Shown one piece after another: positions 45,631-57,022 of a DNA stretch of 64,000 bases (position 1 is its first letter; every line of letters starts with the position of its first letter). Where the stretch lies: the NCBI GenBank assembly GCA_022264855.1, contig JABYQU010000005.1, positions 1 to 64,000 on the forward strand. Direction: 5' to 3'. The notes beneath the pieces were generated by a model. That model saw nothing but the letters and a program-made list of their open reading frames with translations, did no database searches and had not been told where the DNA came from. The position numbers and the translations under genes are program-made. Source of the DNA: Lenzites betulinus (lineage: Eukaryota; Basidiomycota; Agaricomycetes; Polyporales; Polyporaceae).

Positions 45631-48032
45631 ATGGCACAGAAGGCGATGAAGACGTTCACGCGTGAGGAGATTGCCACGGTGCGTAGCCCCCTCTTGTGTC
45701 CGAGTCGATGCTGACCTCCGAGTCCACGGGCAGCACAACACTGAGGAGAGCCTGGTACGTCCCTGAAGTGGCGTTGCACGCAGAGTCTTCATTCTTATCC
45801 GCCTACTTGCAGTGGATTGTTATCGACTCCCGCGTGTTCGATGTGACGCGCTTCCGGAACATGCACCCCGGCGGCGCGAGCGTGTTCATGGACGAGGGCA
45901 TACGTGCGTGTCTCTATCTTTCCGTACAATCTGGTAACTGACATAACCACCCTCGCTGTTTGCCCTGCAGCCGGAGAGGATGCGACCGAGGCGTTCTTCG
46001 GCCTGCATCGCTTTGAGGTCCTCCAGAAGCCCCAGTTCGCCCGCCTCCAGATCGGCGTCGTGCAGGACGAGGAGCCGCGCATTCAGGGTGGAATCGTCCC
46101 TGGCGAGAACAGCCTTGTGCCGTACGCGGAGCCGGCGTGGCTCACGCCAGGATACCACAGCCCGTACTTCAAGGAGGTGCGTTACGTGCTGCGATATGTG
46201 CACGGGATAGTGCTGAACATTGGCCGCGCCCGCGCCGACAGAGCCATCGCCGATTGCAGGCGGCGATGCGCAAGTTCGTAGACGAGGTCGTCTACCCTGA
46301 GGCACAGGTACGCAGGGGCGCCGGACTTACGCCCGGTCCGTCCGCGTCGGTGTTCTGACACGACCCTAGGTCTTCGAGACGGAGGGCAAGCGTCCATCGC
46401 AGGACGTTATCGACCAGATGGCGTGAGTTTCGCGTTCTGGGGCTCTTCCTCGTATGATTCTGGCTCCTGACGCGCGCGGACGCATTGCAGCGCGCAAAAT
46501 ATCCACGCAATGCGCATGGGGCCGGGGAAGCATCTGAAGGGCCGGACACTGATGGGCGGAGTCGTCACACCCGAAGAGGTGAGCCCATCTATTAGCGTCT
46601 CCGAGAACGCGCGCTGAAGTCCTGTTCCGCGTCCGTATAGTTCGACTATTTCCACGAGGTACGAATCTGTCCCGTTCTGCGCCGCCGTGGTGGGCTCACA
46701 ATCTGTGGCAGCTCGTCGTGAACCAGGAGCTCACGCGTTGCGCCACCCGCGGGTACGGCGACGGGCTGAACTCGGGCTGCGTGATCGGTCTGCCGCCCGT
46801 GCTGAATTTCGGTAGCCCGGAGCTCAAGGCGCGCATCGTGCCCGAAGTTCTTGGCGGGAAGAAGTTCATCTGTCTCGCGGTGTCGGAGGCGTACGCGGGC
46901 AGCGACGTGTTCGGCCTGCACACGACCGCGACGAAGACCGAGGACGGGAAACACTGGATCGTGACCGGCACGAAGAAGTGGATCACGAACGGAACGTACG
47001 TCGCGTTGTGTGGTTCCACTCGTCTCCGACACTGACGCGCATCTGTTGTAGATTTGCTGATTAGTGAGTGCCCGGCGACAGCGGTATTACAGATAGGTTG
47101 ACTGATGCGCGTTTGGGTTGACGCAGCTTCACTGTCGGATGTAAAACAGAGGTGGGTCGATACTCGCATGTCCACGATAGTGGGCTAACATCGTGTCCCG
47201 CAGGACGGCTTCACGGTCATTCTCGTCGAGCGCAGCGAAGGCGTCTCAACGAAGCCGATCAAGACGGCATACTCGGCGGCCGCAGGGACAGCGTACATCA
47301 CGTTCGACCAGGTGAAGGTCCCGGTGGAGAACACGCTCGGGGAGGAGGGCGGAGGTATCTTCGTGATGCTCAGCAACTTCAACCACGAGCGCTGGGTGAT
47401 GTGCTGTATCAACGCGCGCACGCAGCGGCTCGTCGTCGAGGAGTGCATGAAGTGGGTGAACCAGCGCAAGGCGTTCGGGAAGCCGCTGCACTCGCTCGCG
47501 GTCGTGCGCAGCAAGCTCGCGCAGATGATTTCGCGTGTCGAGAGCCAGCAGAGCTGGCTCGAGACCCTCACGTACCAGATGTGCAACATGGTGCGTCGTC
47601 CCATCTTCGTGCACTCACCTGGCTTTGTGTTTCTTACTGGTCGCCTTGTGACAGTCATACAAGGAACAGGCGAGCAAGCTCGCGGGCCCGCTCGCGTTCC
47701 TCAAGTCGCATATGACGCAGGGCGCGCAGCTCACCGCTACCGACGCCGTACAAGTGTTCGGTGGCCGCGGAATCACGCAGACGGGCATGGGCAAGTTCAT
47801 CGAGCACGTGAGTTGAGGATATCTCCATTGAGGGTGCGGGCTGCTGACGTGCATCCGTAGAACCATCGCACCGCCGCGTTCGACGCGCTTCTCGGCGGAG
47901 GTAAGCATATGCACTATGCGGGTCGTGCACTGGTTGTTGATGTTGTCGGCATCGCGTGCAGCGGAGGACGTCCTCGCCGATCTCGGTGTCCGGCAAGCAA
48001 TGCGGGGCATGCCCTCCAACACGCGGTTGTGA
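45631..48032 (+). CDS. Cytochrome b5-acyl-CoA dehydrogenase fusion
   Basis: Exons 45631-45678, 45734-45754 (21 nt), 45813-45903, 45971-46176 and several more. The N-terminal ~95 residues form a cytochrome b5 domain (TREEIATHNTEESLWIVID, then MHPGGASVF with the heme-ligand HPGG, and AFFGLHRF with the second His). A linker leads to an acyl-CoA dehydrogenase with LAVSEAYAGSDVFGLHTTA (the A-x-S-E-x-x-x-G-S-D flavin signature), WIVTGTKKWITNG, SNFNHERWVMCCINAR, VFGGRGITQTGMG. The inferred reaction is alpha,beta-dehydrogenation of acyl-CoA, with the b5 domain as an electron outlet or donor. The C-terminus is PSNTRL; -TRL is a weak, non-canonical match to the peroxisomal signal. It could equally work in another compartment. 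Possible partners are FOX2 and the racemase in this window. Confidence 0.92.
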
Positions 48033-48528
48033 GCGAGTGCACAAGTACCCAGAGTGGATGGCACGAATCACCGCCATCCGAAATGTGCGGAGGAGACCTC
48101 TTGCACTCGTATATCTTATTACATCATCAGCTTGTTGCCTTGTTGCCTCAACGTTCTCTACATGTTTTCCTGAATCGTTACTGTCATAATACTATCACGG
48201 AGGGACTGTCGGCATGCACCGACGTAACATTTCTTTACTGTGGCTAATTCAGTCCACCAGGCGCCTGTCGTTTCTTCGGTTGCATCGACATACTCTTCCC
48301 TCGAAACTCGGCCGTCTGAAACATATGCCCAGCCTCGAGTATACAGTTTGGTATGACTCCGCCCTCTTGTAGTGTGTATGGCACTCGACATCGAAAGCGA
48401 AGAGGTGTCCGGCCCCAAGGTAGCCAGCTGCGCGTGGAGCACGGGACGAGCTTACTTACTTACCCCATCCCCGAGACCTATGGCGAAGCTGCTGACTACT
48501 ACCTCCCACCACCATCCTCCTCCGTGGT
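48033..48528. other. Intergenic region
   Basis: 496 bp between the dehydrogenase stop and the SelO start, same strand. I see no gene or repeat. Confidence 0.5.
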
Positions 48529-51241
48529 ATGCGCGGGACTATAACCGCCATCCGAGCCATCTCGCACACCCCCACCTCGCTCACGCATAGCGTCCACACC
48601 GCATCGGCCAGTCTCAGTACCAGTATGAACGGGACCGGCACCACACCCACCGCACGGCGCGTCCCGATCTCCGCCCTCCCCCTCCCGCCGCCCTCACACT
48701 CGCTCACGCACAACCTCACGCCCGACCCGCACACCGCGACGCCCGCGGCATGGCTCGAGCTGCGCAAGACGCGCCCGAGCGTGCAGCGGCGCGCGCGCAT
48801 GCTCGCGCCGCCCGCGCACTTCTCGTACGTCGCGCCGCTGCCCGCGCCGTTCCCATTCCGCGTCGCGTACCCGGACTTGGACGAGGAGGGCGGCGCGGAG
48901 GCGCAGGTTGAGGCGATTGAGCGGTGGTTGACCGAGAGGGAGGCGTTGGAGGAGGTGCCGTGCGCCGGGGAAAATGACCCGGTGCAGGCGGAAGAGACCA
49001 AGGGGGAGAAGAAGGGGAGGTTGAGGAAGTATGTGTCGGCGGAGCGGGACGATGAGAGGGTGTTGATCGGGCTGGCGGAGACGGGCTTGAGGGACACCGT
49101 GCCGCACATGGATGTCGGCGATGCGTTCGACTTGCTCGGGGAACCTTCTCTGTCCGCGACGGCAGCGAACGGCAGCGGAACGACCGCGAACGGTGATAGG
49201 GCGACACTGAGCAGTGAAGCGGCGGTTGCGGCGCGGCAGGAACTCATCGACGTTCTCAGCGGGCACGCACTTCTGGCAAGTTACGAGGGCAATGCGGAGA
49301 CGCAGTGGGCTCCGTGGTCGGTCCGCTACAGCGGGCATCAGTTTGGCAACTGGGCAGGCCAGTTGGGAGACGGGCGCGCTATATCTCTGCGTGTGTATGG
49401 TCCACCAATCTTTCGGATACTGCATACATTGACAGATCTTGTCCGGCAGTGAGCACGCCTCACCCGAATGACCCCGAAACGACGTACGAACTGCAGTTGA
49501 AGGGCCCGGGTAGGACGCCTTTCTCGAGGATGGCGGACGGCCTCGCCGTCTTGCGCTCGTCCATCCGCGAGTACCTGTGCTCCGAAGGTACGTCCGTCCT
49601 GCAGCCAAATGCACGTATCCCCCTTGACCAGCCTACAGCCATGCACGCGCTCTCGATCCCGACCACCCGCTCGCTCGCGCTCATATCGCTCCCCAAACTT
49701 CCGGTGGAGCGCGAGACCGTCGAAACCGCGTGCGTCCTCACGCGCGTCTCGCCCTCCTTCCTGCGCATCGGCTCGTTCGAGGCGCTCAACCCGCCCGCGA
49801 ACATGTTCTTCTTCGGCGGCGGGCAGCAGCCCGCGGACCTCGACGCTCTGCGTGTCCTCGGGGAGTGGGTCGCGCGCAGGGTGCTGAAGCTCGAGGGCGT
49901 GCGGTGGGCCGGGGAGGGCGGGGTGGATGGTCCTGGGGATGCGTGGGGGAAGGAGCTTGTCTTTGAGGTCGCGCGCCGGAATGCGCGGATGGTCGCGGGG
50001 TGGCAGGCGTATGGGTTCATGCATGGGGTGATCAACACGGACAAGTGAGTGGCATCAGGGTTACTACGAGGCGTTTGCTCATTGGTGCTGTAGTGTCTCG
50101 ATACTCGGTTTGACCATCGACTACGGTGCGTAGTGAAAAGATATGTGAGAAAATGTACTTATTGTTTTGTAGGACCGTATGCGTTCATGGACGTGTTTGA
50201 CCCGCTCCATATCTGCAACCACAGTGACGAGGGGGGTCGGTATGCATACAAGGTCTGCAGTCTACATCTATTGACGTGTAGAAAGTGACTGACCCGCTCT
50301 CCCGCCATAGTACCAGCCTTCAATGATGTAAGTCCCACCCCACCCACCGTCCACGCGCGCACTGACTCCCAACAGCATCTACGCCCTCCGCTCGCTCCTA
50401 ACCGCGCTCGCCCCGCTCATCGGCGCCGAAGACGCGCTCGGCGGCCACGCCGTCGCCCCCGAGTGGGCCACCGCCGCCACCCCCGACACGCTCAAAGAAT
50501 GGACCGCACGCGGGCTCGCGCTCGCCAAGTCCGAGATGGAGCGCATCGCCGAGCAGACGTGCGCAGACGAGTACGCGCGGCTCATGCACGCGCGCCTCGC
50601 GCTGCGCCGCGTCGACGCGGACGACGAGGCGCGCGTCGTGCGCCCGCTGCTCGACCTCCTGCGCGAGCACCGGCTCGACTTCCACGGGGCGTTCCGCCGG
50701 CTTGCGCGTGGGTTCACGCCGGGGGTCGCGCGCGATGCGGGGGCGCTGGAGGAGTTTGTGGGGGGCGTGTTGGCGCTGTCGGCGGAGCCGGAGCGGCTGG
50801 ATAGGGCGCGGGCGGAGGTGGAGTGGAGGGCGTGGTTGGAGGGGTACGCGGCAAGGATCGAGAGCGAGCGGGAGCTCTGGGAGGACGGTGGGGAGGGGGA
50901 CGTGGACGCGAAAAGGACGGCAGCGGCGGAGGGGGCGAACCCCCGCTTCGTGCTTAGGCAGTGGCTGCTTGAGGAGGTCATCAAGAAGGTGGAGGCGGAC
51001 CCTGAGAGCGGCAAGCGGGTGCTCGGGAAGGTTCTCCATGTAAGTTCATGCCGCGGGGGGCTCATGGAATTATCGCTGATGACAACCCGCGTAGATGGCC
51101 TGCAATCCGTTCGAGCCGTGGGGTGCAGAAGACTTCACAGGCGATGAGAGTGCGCTAGATGCCGAGGTCAAGGAAGAGCGTAGGTACTGCGGAATAGGCG
51201 AACGGAAGCTGCTCGGCTTCCAGTGCAGCTGTTCCAGCTAG
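48529..51241 (+). CDS. Protein adenylyltransferase SelO (Fmp40-like)
   Basis: Eight exons (48529-49390, 49450-49587, 49639-50044, 50094-50125, 50173-50252, 50311-50327, 50376-51039, 51095-51241), 2346 nt in frame, 781 residues. The fold is a pseudokinase that transfers AMP to serine, threonine or tyrosine and guards mitochondria against oxidative stress. Visible family motifs are [75 protein letters not shown] and [15 protein letters not shown]. The first ~30 residues ([20 protein letters not shown]...) are rich in Ser/Thr and basic, with no acid, as in mitochondrial presequences, which supports the ATG at 48529. The C-terminus is QCSCSS, the redox cysteine tail that carries selenocysteine in animals. 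A long acidic/charged insert lies at residues about 125-230. Confidence 0.93.
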
Positions 51242-51455
51242 ACATGACCTCCGTAGCAAAATCGCAACTGTACCTCTAGCATCCCAGGAACGCGTTGTAT
51301 CAGTATCCTAGAAGTTACAAGCCCCGAGCGTACACGTCGACATCCGCACGTCCCATTGTGGACACCAGCACGCGAGCGTCGTAAAATACATTGACATTCC
51401 GTTCCGCCTGGTGACATACATCCGTCTCGGGGCTCTAACAGCACTAGCAGTCCGT

Positions 51456-53202
51456 TTAGGTTGCGCTGCCGAAGATCTGGTACCGCCGGCAGATGCTGGG
51501 GCCGATCTCGTCGTATTGCGCTTTCGTGTGGCAGGAGGAGTAGAACTCGGGCTGGTAGAAACGTCCGTTTAGCATATAGCGTTAGTCACTGGAGGTCTGG
51601 AAACGCACCAGGGAGGCAAGCAGCGAACCACCGAACCATACGGCATAGCTGGACGAATACTGATGAGAATGCGTACAAGAGATTTGAGTTTGAATAACCA
51701 CTGACCGCTGGCGCTTGTGGGAGATGACCTCGACCTCCACTCCGGAAGACTGGTAACGAAGTCAAGCGCTGTGCTGTGGGGAAGATGCGTGGGTGTATAT
51801 ACCTTCTGGTGGTTACCGCTGGCTATTACGCTCGCATCCAGGCGGCGGTCGACGATCTGCTTGAGGTCACGCTTGAGACGCTGGCCAAAGTGTTGGAACA
51901 TCGTGGAGCCTCCTGACAGCACAATGTTCTGCAAACACGCGCCCGTAAGTGAATGCCTGTGCACAGATTGAAAATGCGGTACAAACCTTGTAAAGGCCTC
52001 GACGGACATCGATTGGAGACTGCTGGATGACCGTGTCGACGATCTCCGGGAGAGGCGTCAGGAAATCTGAGGAGTAGATCTCAGGGTTGAAGAAGATCTC
52101 GGGCGCAAGGAACCGTTCGTAGCCAATGTCGAGATCGTATTTCTGTTTCACGCGCTTTAGTGTCCATGTTAACGAGCGGTGGGAGAGGAGCGCGCACCCG
52201 GCCAGTTGCTGCGTGCTCCCCTTCATAGCGCGCAAAGTACTTGTACGGCTCCTGGTCGTACTTCCTGAACTCTTTAACAATGTCCTGGCAGACGTAGCTG
52301 TAGGACTCTTTGATCTTCCCCGCAACCTTCAGGTGATCCTCGGGCGGGACGCCGGTGAGCTCTCCACGCTCACGCAGGAGGTTGAGCACGAACTGCGAGA
52401 TATCGCGACCAGCAATGGGGATATGCTTGATCGCGCTACCAATAACGTAGCCGTCCGCGCAGGGGATGACGTGCGTGACGCCGTCTCCGGAGTCGATGAC
52501 CGTACCAGTGAGCGTGCGGTCCGTGACACGGTTGGAGGACCAGGACGCCGCGAGCGCGAGCACGGCCTGCACAGCGATGTAGAGACCCTTGATGTTGAAC
52601 GACTCAAAGAAGATCTCAGCAGTCTGCTCGCGGTTCTCAGGGGGGTTGAGTGGAGGCTCAGTCTGCATGTCATCGAGCGCGATCAGAAGTGTGTTATTGG
52701 GCCGTGCGCGCGAGGCGCGGTGATGGGGTACGCACCAGGAGAAAGTAGTGGTCCTCGGGCTCTGCACGGAGGTACTTGAAGATCGTCTGCTCCCAGTAAC
52801 GCTCCATGTGGTCCCAGTTCTCGATCTGACCGTGGCGGATGGGGTAGTTGATGCCATAGCCGGGGGTCTGCGCGTTGGCGAGGGCCTCATCGCCAATGAA
52901 GAAGTCGAGGTCCTCGACGCCGCGTTTGGACGCTAGATTTCCGGGCTTGGAGGGCACGGCGGGACCGCGGCTGGGCTGAGAGGCGGGACCGCGCGTGGCT
53001 ATTGCGGTCGGGAACACACTGAACGGTGTGTGAGCGCTGCTTGCAGATGAGGCACCGGACGCACTCACAAGGATGGATCCGAGTTCCCGGCGAATCTGCG
53101 AGAGATTTTGAGTGTCGTTTTAAACCAGGGGCCATCGCACACTTACCCGACTTTCGAGAAGCCCGTACCATTGTCACAGATGATGGGGGCTAGAAGAGAC
53201 AT
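51456..53202 (-). CDS. ARP3: Actin-related protein 3 (Arp2/3 complex)
   Basis: Start at 53202: [19 protein letters not shown] is the Arp3 phosphate-1 loop. After short introns the chain continues [124 protein letters not shown], and the C-terminal [18 protein letters not shown], ending FGSAT. The text DFFIGDEAL and the PLNPPENRE block are typical of Arp3 and not of actin or Arp2. With Arp2 it forms the template that nucleates branched actin filaments. A serine/proline-rich insert ([18 protein letters not shown]) follows the second strand. A tRNA gene lies about 105 bp upstream on the other strand. Confidence 0.95.
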
Positions 53203-53307
53203 CGTCGTAGCGTACAGAGTGAGCCCGACCGCGCATCGCAGCTATCCACCGCGCGCCGGATGCACGTGGCCAAGTGATGTTATTGTGTTAAGTTACTTCT
53301 GCTGCAA

Positions 53308-53381
53308 GGGTCGGTGGCGTAGTTGGTTATCGCATCTGTCTAACACACAGAAGGTCCTCAGTTCGATCCTGGGCCGACTCA
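53308..53381 (+). tRNA. tRNA-Val (anticodon AAC)
   Basis: 74 nt without intron. The acceptor stem GGGTCGG pairs with CCGACTC (one G-T wobble), followed by discriminator A. The D-arm contains GCGTAGTTGGTTATCGC. The anticodon stem TCTGT/ACAGA encloses the loop CTAACAC, giving anticodon AAC (valine). The T-arm has the GTTCGATCC box. T-rich sequence soon after the 3' end (ATTTTG) could serve as a Pol III terminator. Confidence 0.95.
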
Positions 53382-54328
53382 TTTTGTTATATATCACCGC
53401 GATTAGAAAACACTCATTTTGCGATGTCCCCATTTTGAAAGCACCTGCGCTGGCTGGCACCAACATATGTCAAAAAAGAGGAAGCGTAGAGCTCGGGGAG
53501 GTCGGGGAGCATGCGAGCGTTTCCTGAGCACGAGGTATGTCGCGTATCTCGATTTCGGCCCTCCTATCTCTGCTACAGGCTACTAGTACTGGTGTTACCC
53601 CTGCAGCCTCGCCATATGGGGATAACTGTACTGGCTTCACAGAACGTGTAGAGCAAAATCGGTTAGTACCGCCGCCAGGGATTTGTCGGCACATTTCCAA
53701 CGCCGGAGCTATGAAGATGAAATTCGCGGCGACACATGAGTACTATCCTATTAGCAGTGTTTTCCTTGAACATTCACTAACTTGACGTACTATAGCATCA
53801 AGTGAGGCCAGCTCGGCGGCCCAACGTTTCGCCACACCGAGCGTACGACCAAGTTCATGTTTGTCAATCCGTGAACAGCGGCCGTATTATATGACGCGTA
53901 TTGGCGATGAATCTGAGGCTCCCCACAAATTTCAATCGCATGCAAGGCCGCCACGTAATGTCAACCTCCGATAACGTGGAGTCTTTACACTCGAAGATAG
54001 GGGGACAGTAGCTCTCCGAGCCAGGACCTTGCCAATGTCAGCGCGGGCTCACTCTTAGGGGCCGCCAGCGCAATACTACGTACCTTCAAGCTCACCACGT
54101 TTCCATCAGGAGTCTGAGCTGGCAGTGCAGCTTAATTCGCGTCAATATCATATGCGCCCACACCGCGCCGGTCCAAACCTGTGTTTCAGGCACTGCTCGA
54201 TAATCATCATGAAAGGAGGCCTGCACTGGGACGCACGACACACTTCGCTGTAATTCAAACTCACGCATAGCCGGTAGTTTAAAACATGCTCGCGGGCCAA
54301 CGTCGTTCATTCACTAACCTCTCATCCC
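53382..54328. other. Intergenic region
   Basis: 947 bp between the tRNA and the P450. The open frame 53537-53785 has a mildly hydrophobic N-terminus but no further support. Otherwise I see nothing identifiable. Confidence 0.5.
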
Positions 54329-56460
54329 ATGACATCCCCCGGGCTTTTTATCTTGCTCACCGTGCTATGCGGGCTGTACTTGTGGAAGCGCAGGGCTCCC
54401 GCCAGGAGACTGCCTTTGCCGCCTGGACCGCGCGGCCTACCACTCATTGGAAACGCTCTTGACATGCCTGCCAAGGTGTCGGGGGAAGACTACAGAGCTA
54501 TCAGTGAGAAATATGGTGTGTCGTGTGTCTGCTCAGTGGTCCACATAACTATCATCAACTGATCATGTTTTTATGACTCCAGGCGACATCGTTTTTCTCC
54601 AACCTATGAACCAGAAACTACTTCTCCTGGGCTCGCATGCCGTTGCTGTAGACCTCCTGGAGAAGCGTTCGGCGCTTTACTCGGACCGAGCCTCAACGCC
54701 CATAGTAGAGTTGTGCGTATCGCCTCCTGACGAAATTATCGCAATTCATTGAGCGCATGTTGTAGGGGCGGATTCAGCTGGACGTTGGTCGCAATGGGAT
54801 ATGGCGCGTGGTGGCGCCGTCACAGGCGGGCCTTCCACCAATTCTTCAATCGCGAGGCGGTTGTGGGGTATCACGCCACGCAGGAGGCTAAAGTCGACCA
54901 TTTCCTAGGGCGGCTATTGCAATCCCCAAGTGGTTTTAATTCCCACATTAAGCAGTGCGTATACGCTTCCACCCCACCGGGATCGTTCGTGATACTCAAT
55001 ATTTCAATTCGCCAGGCTATTTACAGCGACGGTCTTCCAGGTCGTTTACGGCATCGAGGTGACGGGTGCAGACGACAAGTACGCGAAGTTGGGCGAAGAG
55101 GCACTCGAGGCGACCTCGCCGAGCCATATGCTCGTCCCTGGCAAATACCTCGTCGAAGTGTTTCCGTTCATGAAATACATCCCCGCCTGGATGCCCGGAG
55201 CACACTTCCCCCGTGATGTAGCGGTAGCTAAGAAGGCCCTAGACAAACTCCGGGACGTCCCATGGGCCCACACACTCGCCGAGATAGTATGCATTCTATT
55301 CTTGTGGTCAGTGGCTGCAACGGACGCTGAACGTGATGGGTTGCGCAGCGCGAAGGGACTGCGACGCCCTCCATCACTACGAAGCTCATGGAGCACGTCT
55401 CCACGTTCGAGGGCGAGGAGGCAGCGGAAGAGGAAATCGTGGCGCGAAACACAGCGGGTGTAGCATATGGCGGTATGTGACCTCTTTTTTGCGGCCATAT
55501 CACGCACATCTTACCCGTGTATTTTCCCATAGCCGGCGCGGACACCGTAAGCATCGCTCTGCACGACCGTATATGCTGCGACACTGACGGCCCCTGCGAA
55601 CAGATCACGTCGTCTATCCAGGCACTATTTCTCGTCCTCACCTTGCACCCCGAAATACAGCAGAAGGCGCGTGCAGAGCTGGACGCCGTCGTCGGTCCGC
55701 ACCGACTCCCCGGGTTCGCAGACCAGGACGCGCTGCCCTATGTCTCTGCAGTCATCAAGGAGCTTACGAGATGGCACGTCATCGCCCCTCTGGGCTTTCC
55801 CCACCGGTTGATCCAGGACGACGAATACCGCGGCTACCACATCCCGAAGGGAACGTTGGTCATGCCGAATGTATGGTGCGTACCTTATATCTTCGCTCTC
55901 CAAAAGGTTTGCCCGTTGTGCTGGTTGTATTAACCTGTTACCGGGCCCATCTAGGGCTTTCTCCCGCGACGAGCGGGTCTATCCCAACGCCGGGGAATTC
56001 CTACCTGAACGCTACTTGAAAGACGGCAAACTGAACCCCGACGTTCTCGACGCCGCAGAGTTCTTCTTTGGGTACGGGCGGAGGTATGCTTCTCGTATCT
56101 CATGCAAGCACGAAGCAGCGACGACTCACTCTCTCGCTTCGTAACCCAGGTCGTGTCCCGGCCGCCACTTCACGGAGGCTGCCATGTTTTTGGTCGTCTC
56201 GTCGTTGCTGCACACGTTCGACATCTCCCCGCCGCTCGACGACGCGGGCGTGCCCGTGATGCCGTCGGGGAAGTTCACCACGGGGGTCCTGACGTCAGTC
56301 CCCGGTCCCTTGTTCGCTTTTCGCAGCAGTGCTCACGGAGGAATACAGGTACCCGGAACCCTTCGACTGCGTTATCAAACCTCGCGCCGCGTGGGCGGAA
56401 GCGCTTATACGCTCCCGCAGTGAGGCATCGAAGGTCAGCGCGGCGTATGCCAAGGCTTAG
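54329..56460 (+). CDS. Cytochrome P450 monooxygenase
   Basis: Start at 54329. A membrane anchor (LFILLTVLCGLYLWKRR) is followed by the proline hinge LPLPPGPRGLPLIGN. Then come C-helix WWRRHRRAFHQFF, I-helix AGADT (split by an intron right after the Thr codon, continuing ITSSIQALF), K-helix ELTRW (the E-x-x-R pair), PERYLKDG, and the heme-binding FFGYGRRSCPGRHFTEAAM, whose Cys ligand lies just after an intron. The chain ends AAYAKA at 56460. Several short exons follow the usual pattern of Agaricomycete P450s resembling the O-methylsterigmatocystin oxidoreductase-like group. It would be an ER-bound monooxygenase fed by cytochrome P450 reductase; the substrate cannot be told. No biosynthetic backbone gene lies nearby, so a secondary-metabolite cluster is not supported. 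Confidence 0.93.
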
Positions 56461-57022
56461 AAGAACTTCAGCAGGCGTGCGTGCGGCGTCGGGGACGCGC
56501 ACGGTACCGCCCGTTCCGTATGTTTTATTTCCTTTTACTGTATTCCTTGCTCAGACGTGTCTCGACGGCCTTGTTCCTTCCTTCTACGATATGTCTTGTT
56601 CCGTACCGTAATTATACTTATACGCCGCCGGTTACCTCAGTCATGATCATGAATCCGACCGAGTACTCATCGAGTTCCTTACTGGATAGTACCTTGGCTT
56701 ATTGCCGTTCTATAGGTGCTCATCATTGTATAGTCATCGTGAATACGACTGAGCGTATTGTGTATATTCCCAGAACTGCCGGGCAGGGGCTTACAAAAGT
56801 AGCGGTTGATACCCCAAGGCGCGCTGTCGATGTTATCCAGCAACAGCAGCAAGGGACAATCTACTAGACCCTACTAGACCACAAACGGTTTGGCTTCACA
56901 ATTGATACTGAGTGGCACAGGCAACTCGAGCGCTAACGCGCCTTGTTCTTTGAGGCTCGTTTGCCACAGTGCCACTCGGGACCATACCTACCGTCCGCTC
57001 TATCCACTACCACCACGACACA
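56461..57022. other. Intergenic region
   Basis: 562 bp with the P450 3' untranslated region and the next promoter. A 10-bp unit CTACTAGACC is repeated twice in tandem at 56861-56880. No gene is seen. Confidence 0.55.

Noticed and set aside
48694..49614. 306-codon minus-strand open frame
   Set aside because: Antisense shadow of the GC-rich SelO exon 1 and 2; arginine-rich and crosses the SelO introns without splice signals of its own.
53537..53785. 82-codon frame with a mildly hydrophobic N-terminus, as a possible secreted protein
   Set aside because: The hydrophobic segment is too short and polar for a convincing signal peptide, and no conserved cysteine pattern is visible.
56861..56880. 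Two tandem copies of CTACTAGACC
   Set aside because: Too short to call a functional repeat; noted only in the intergenic entry.
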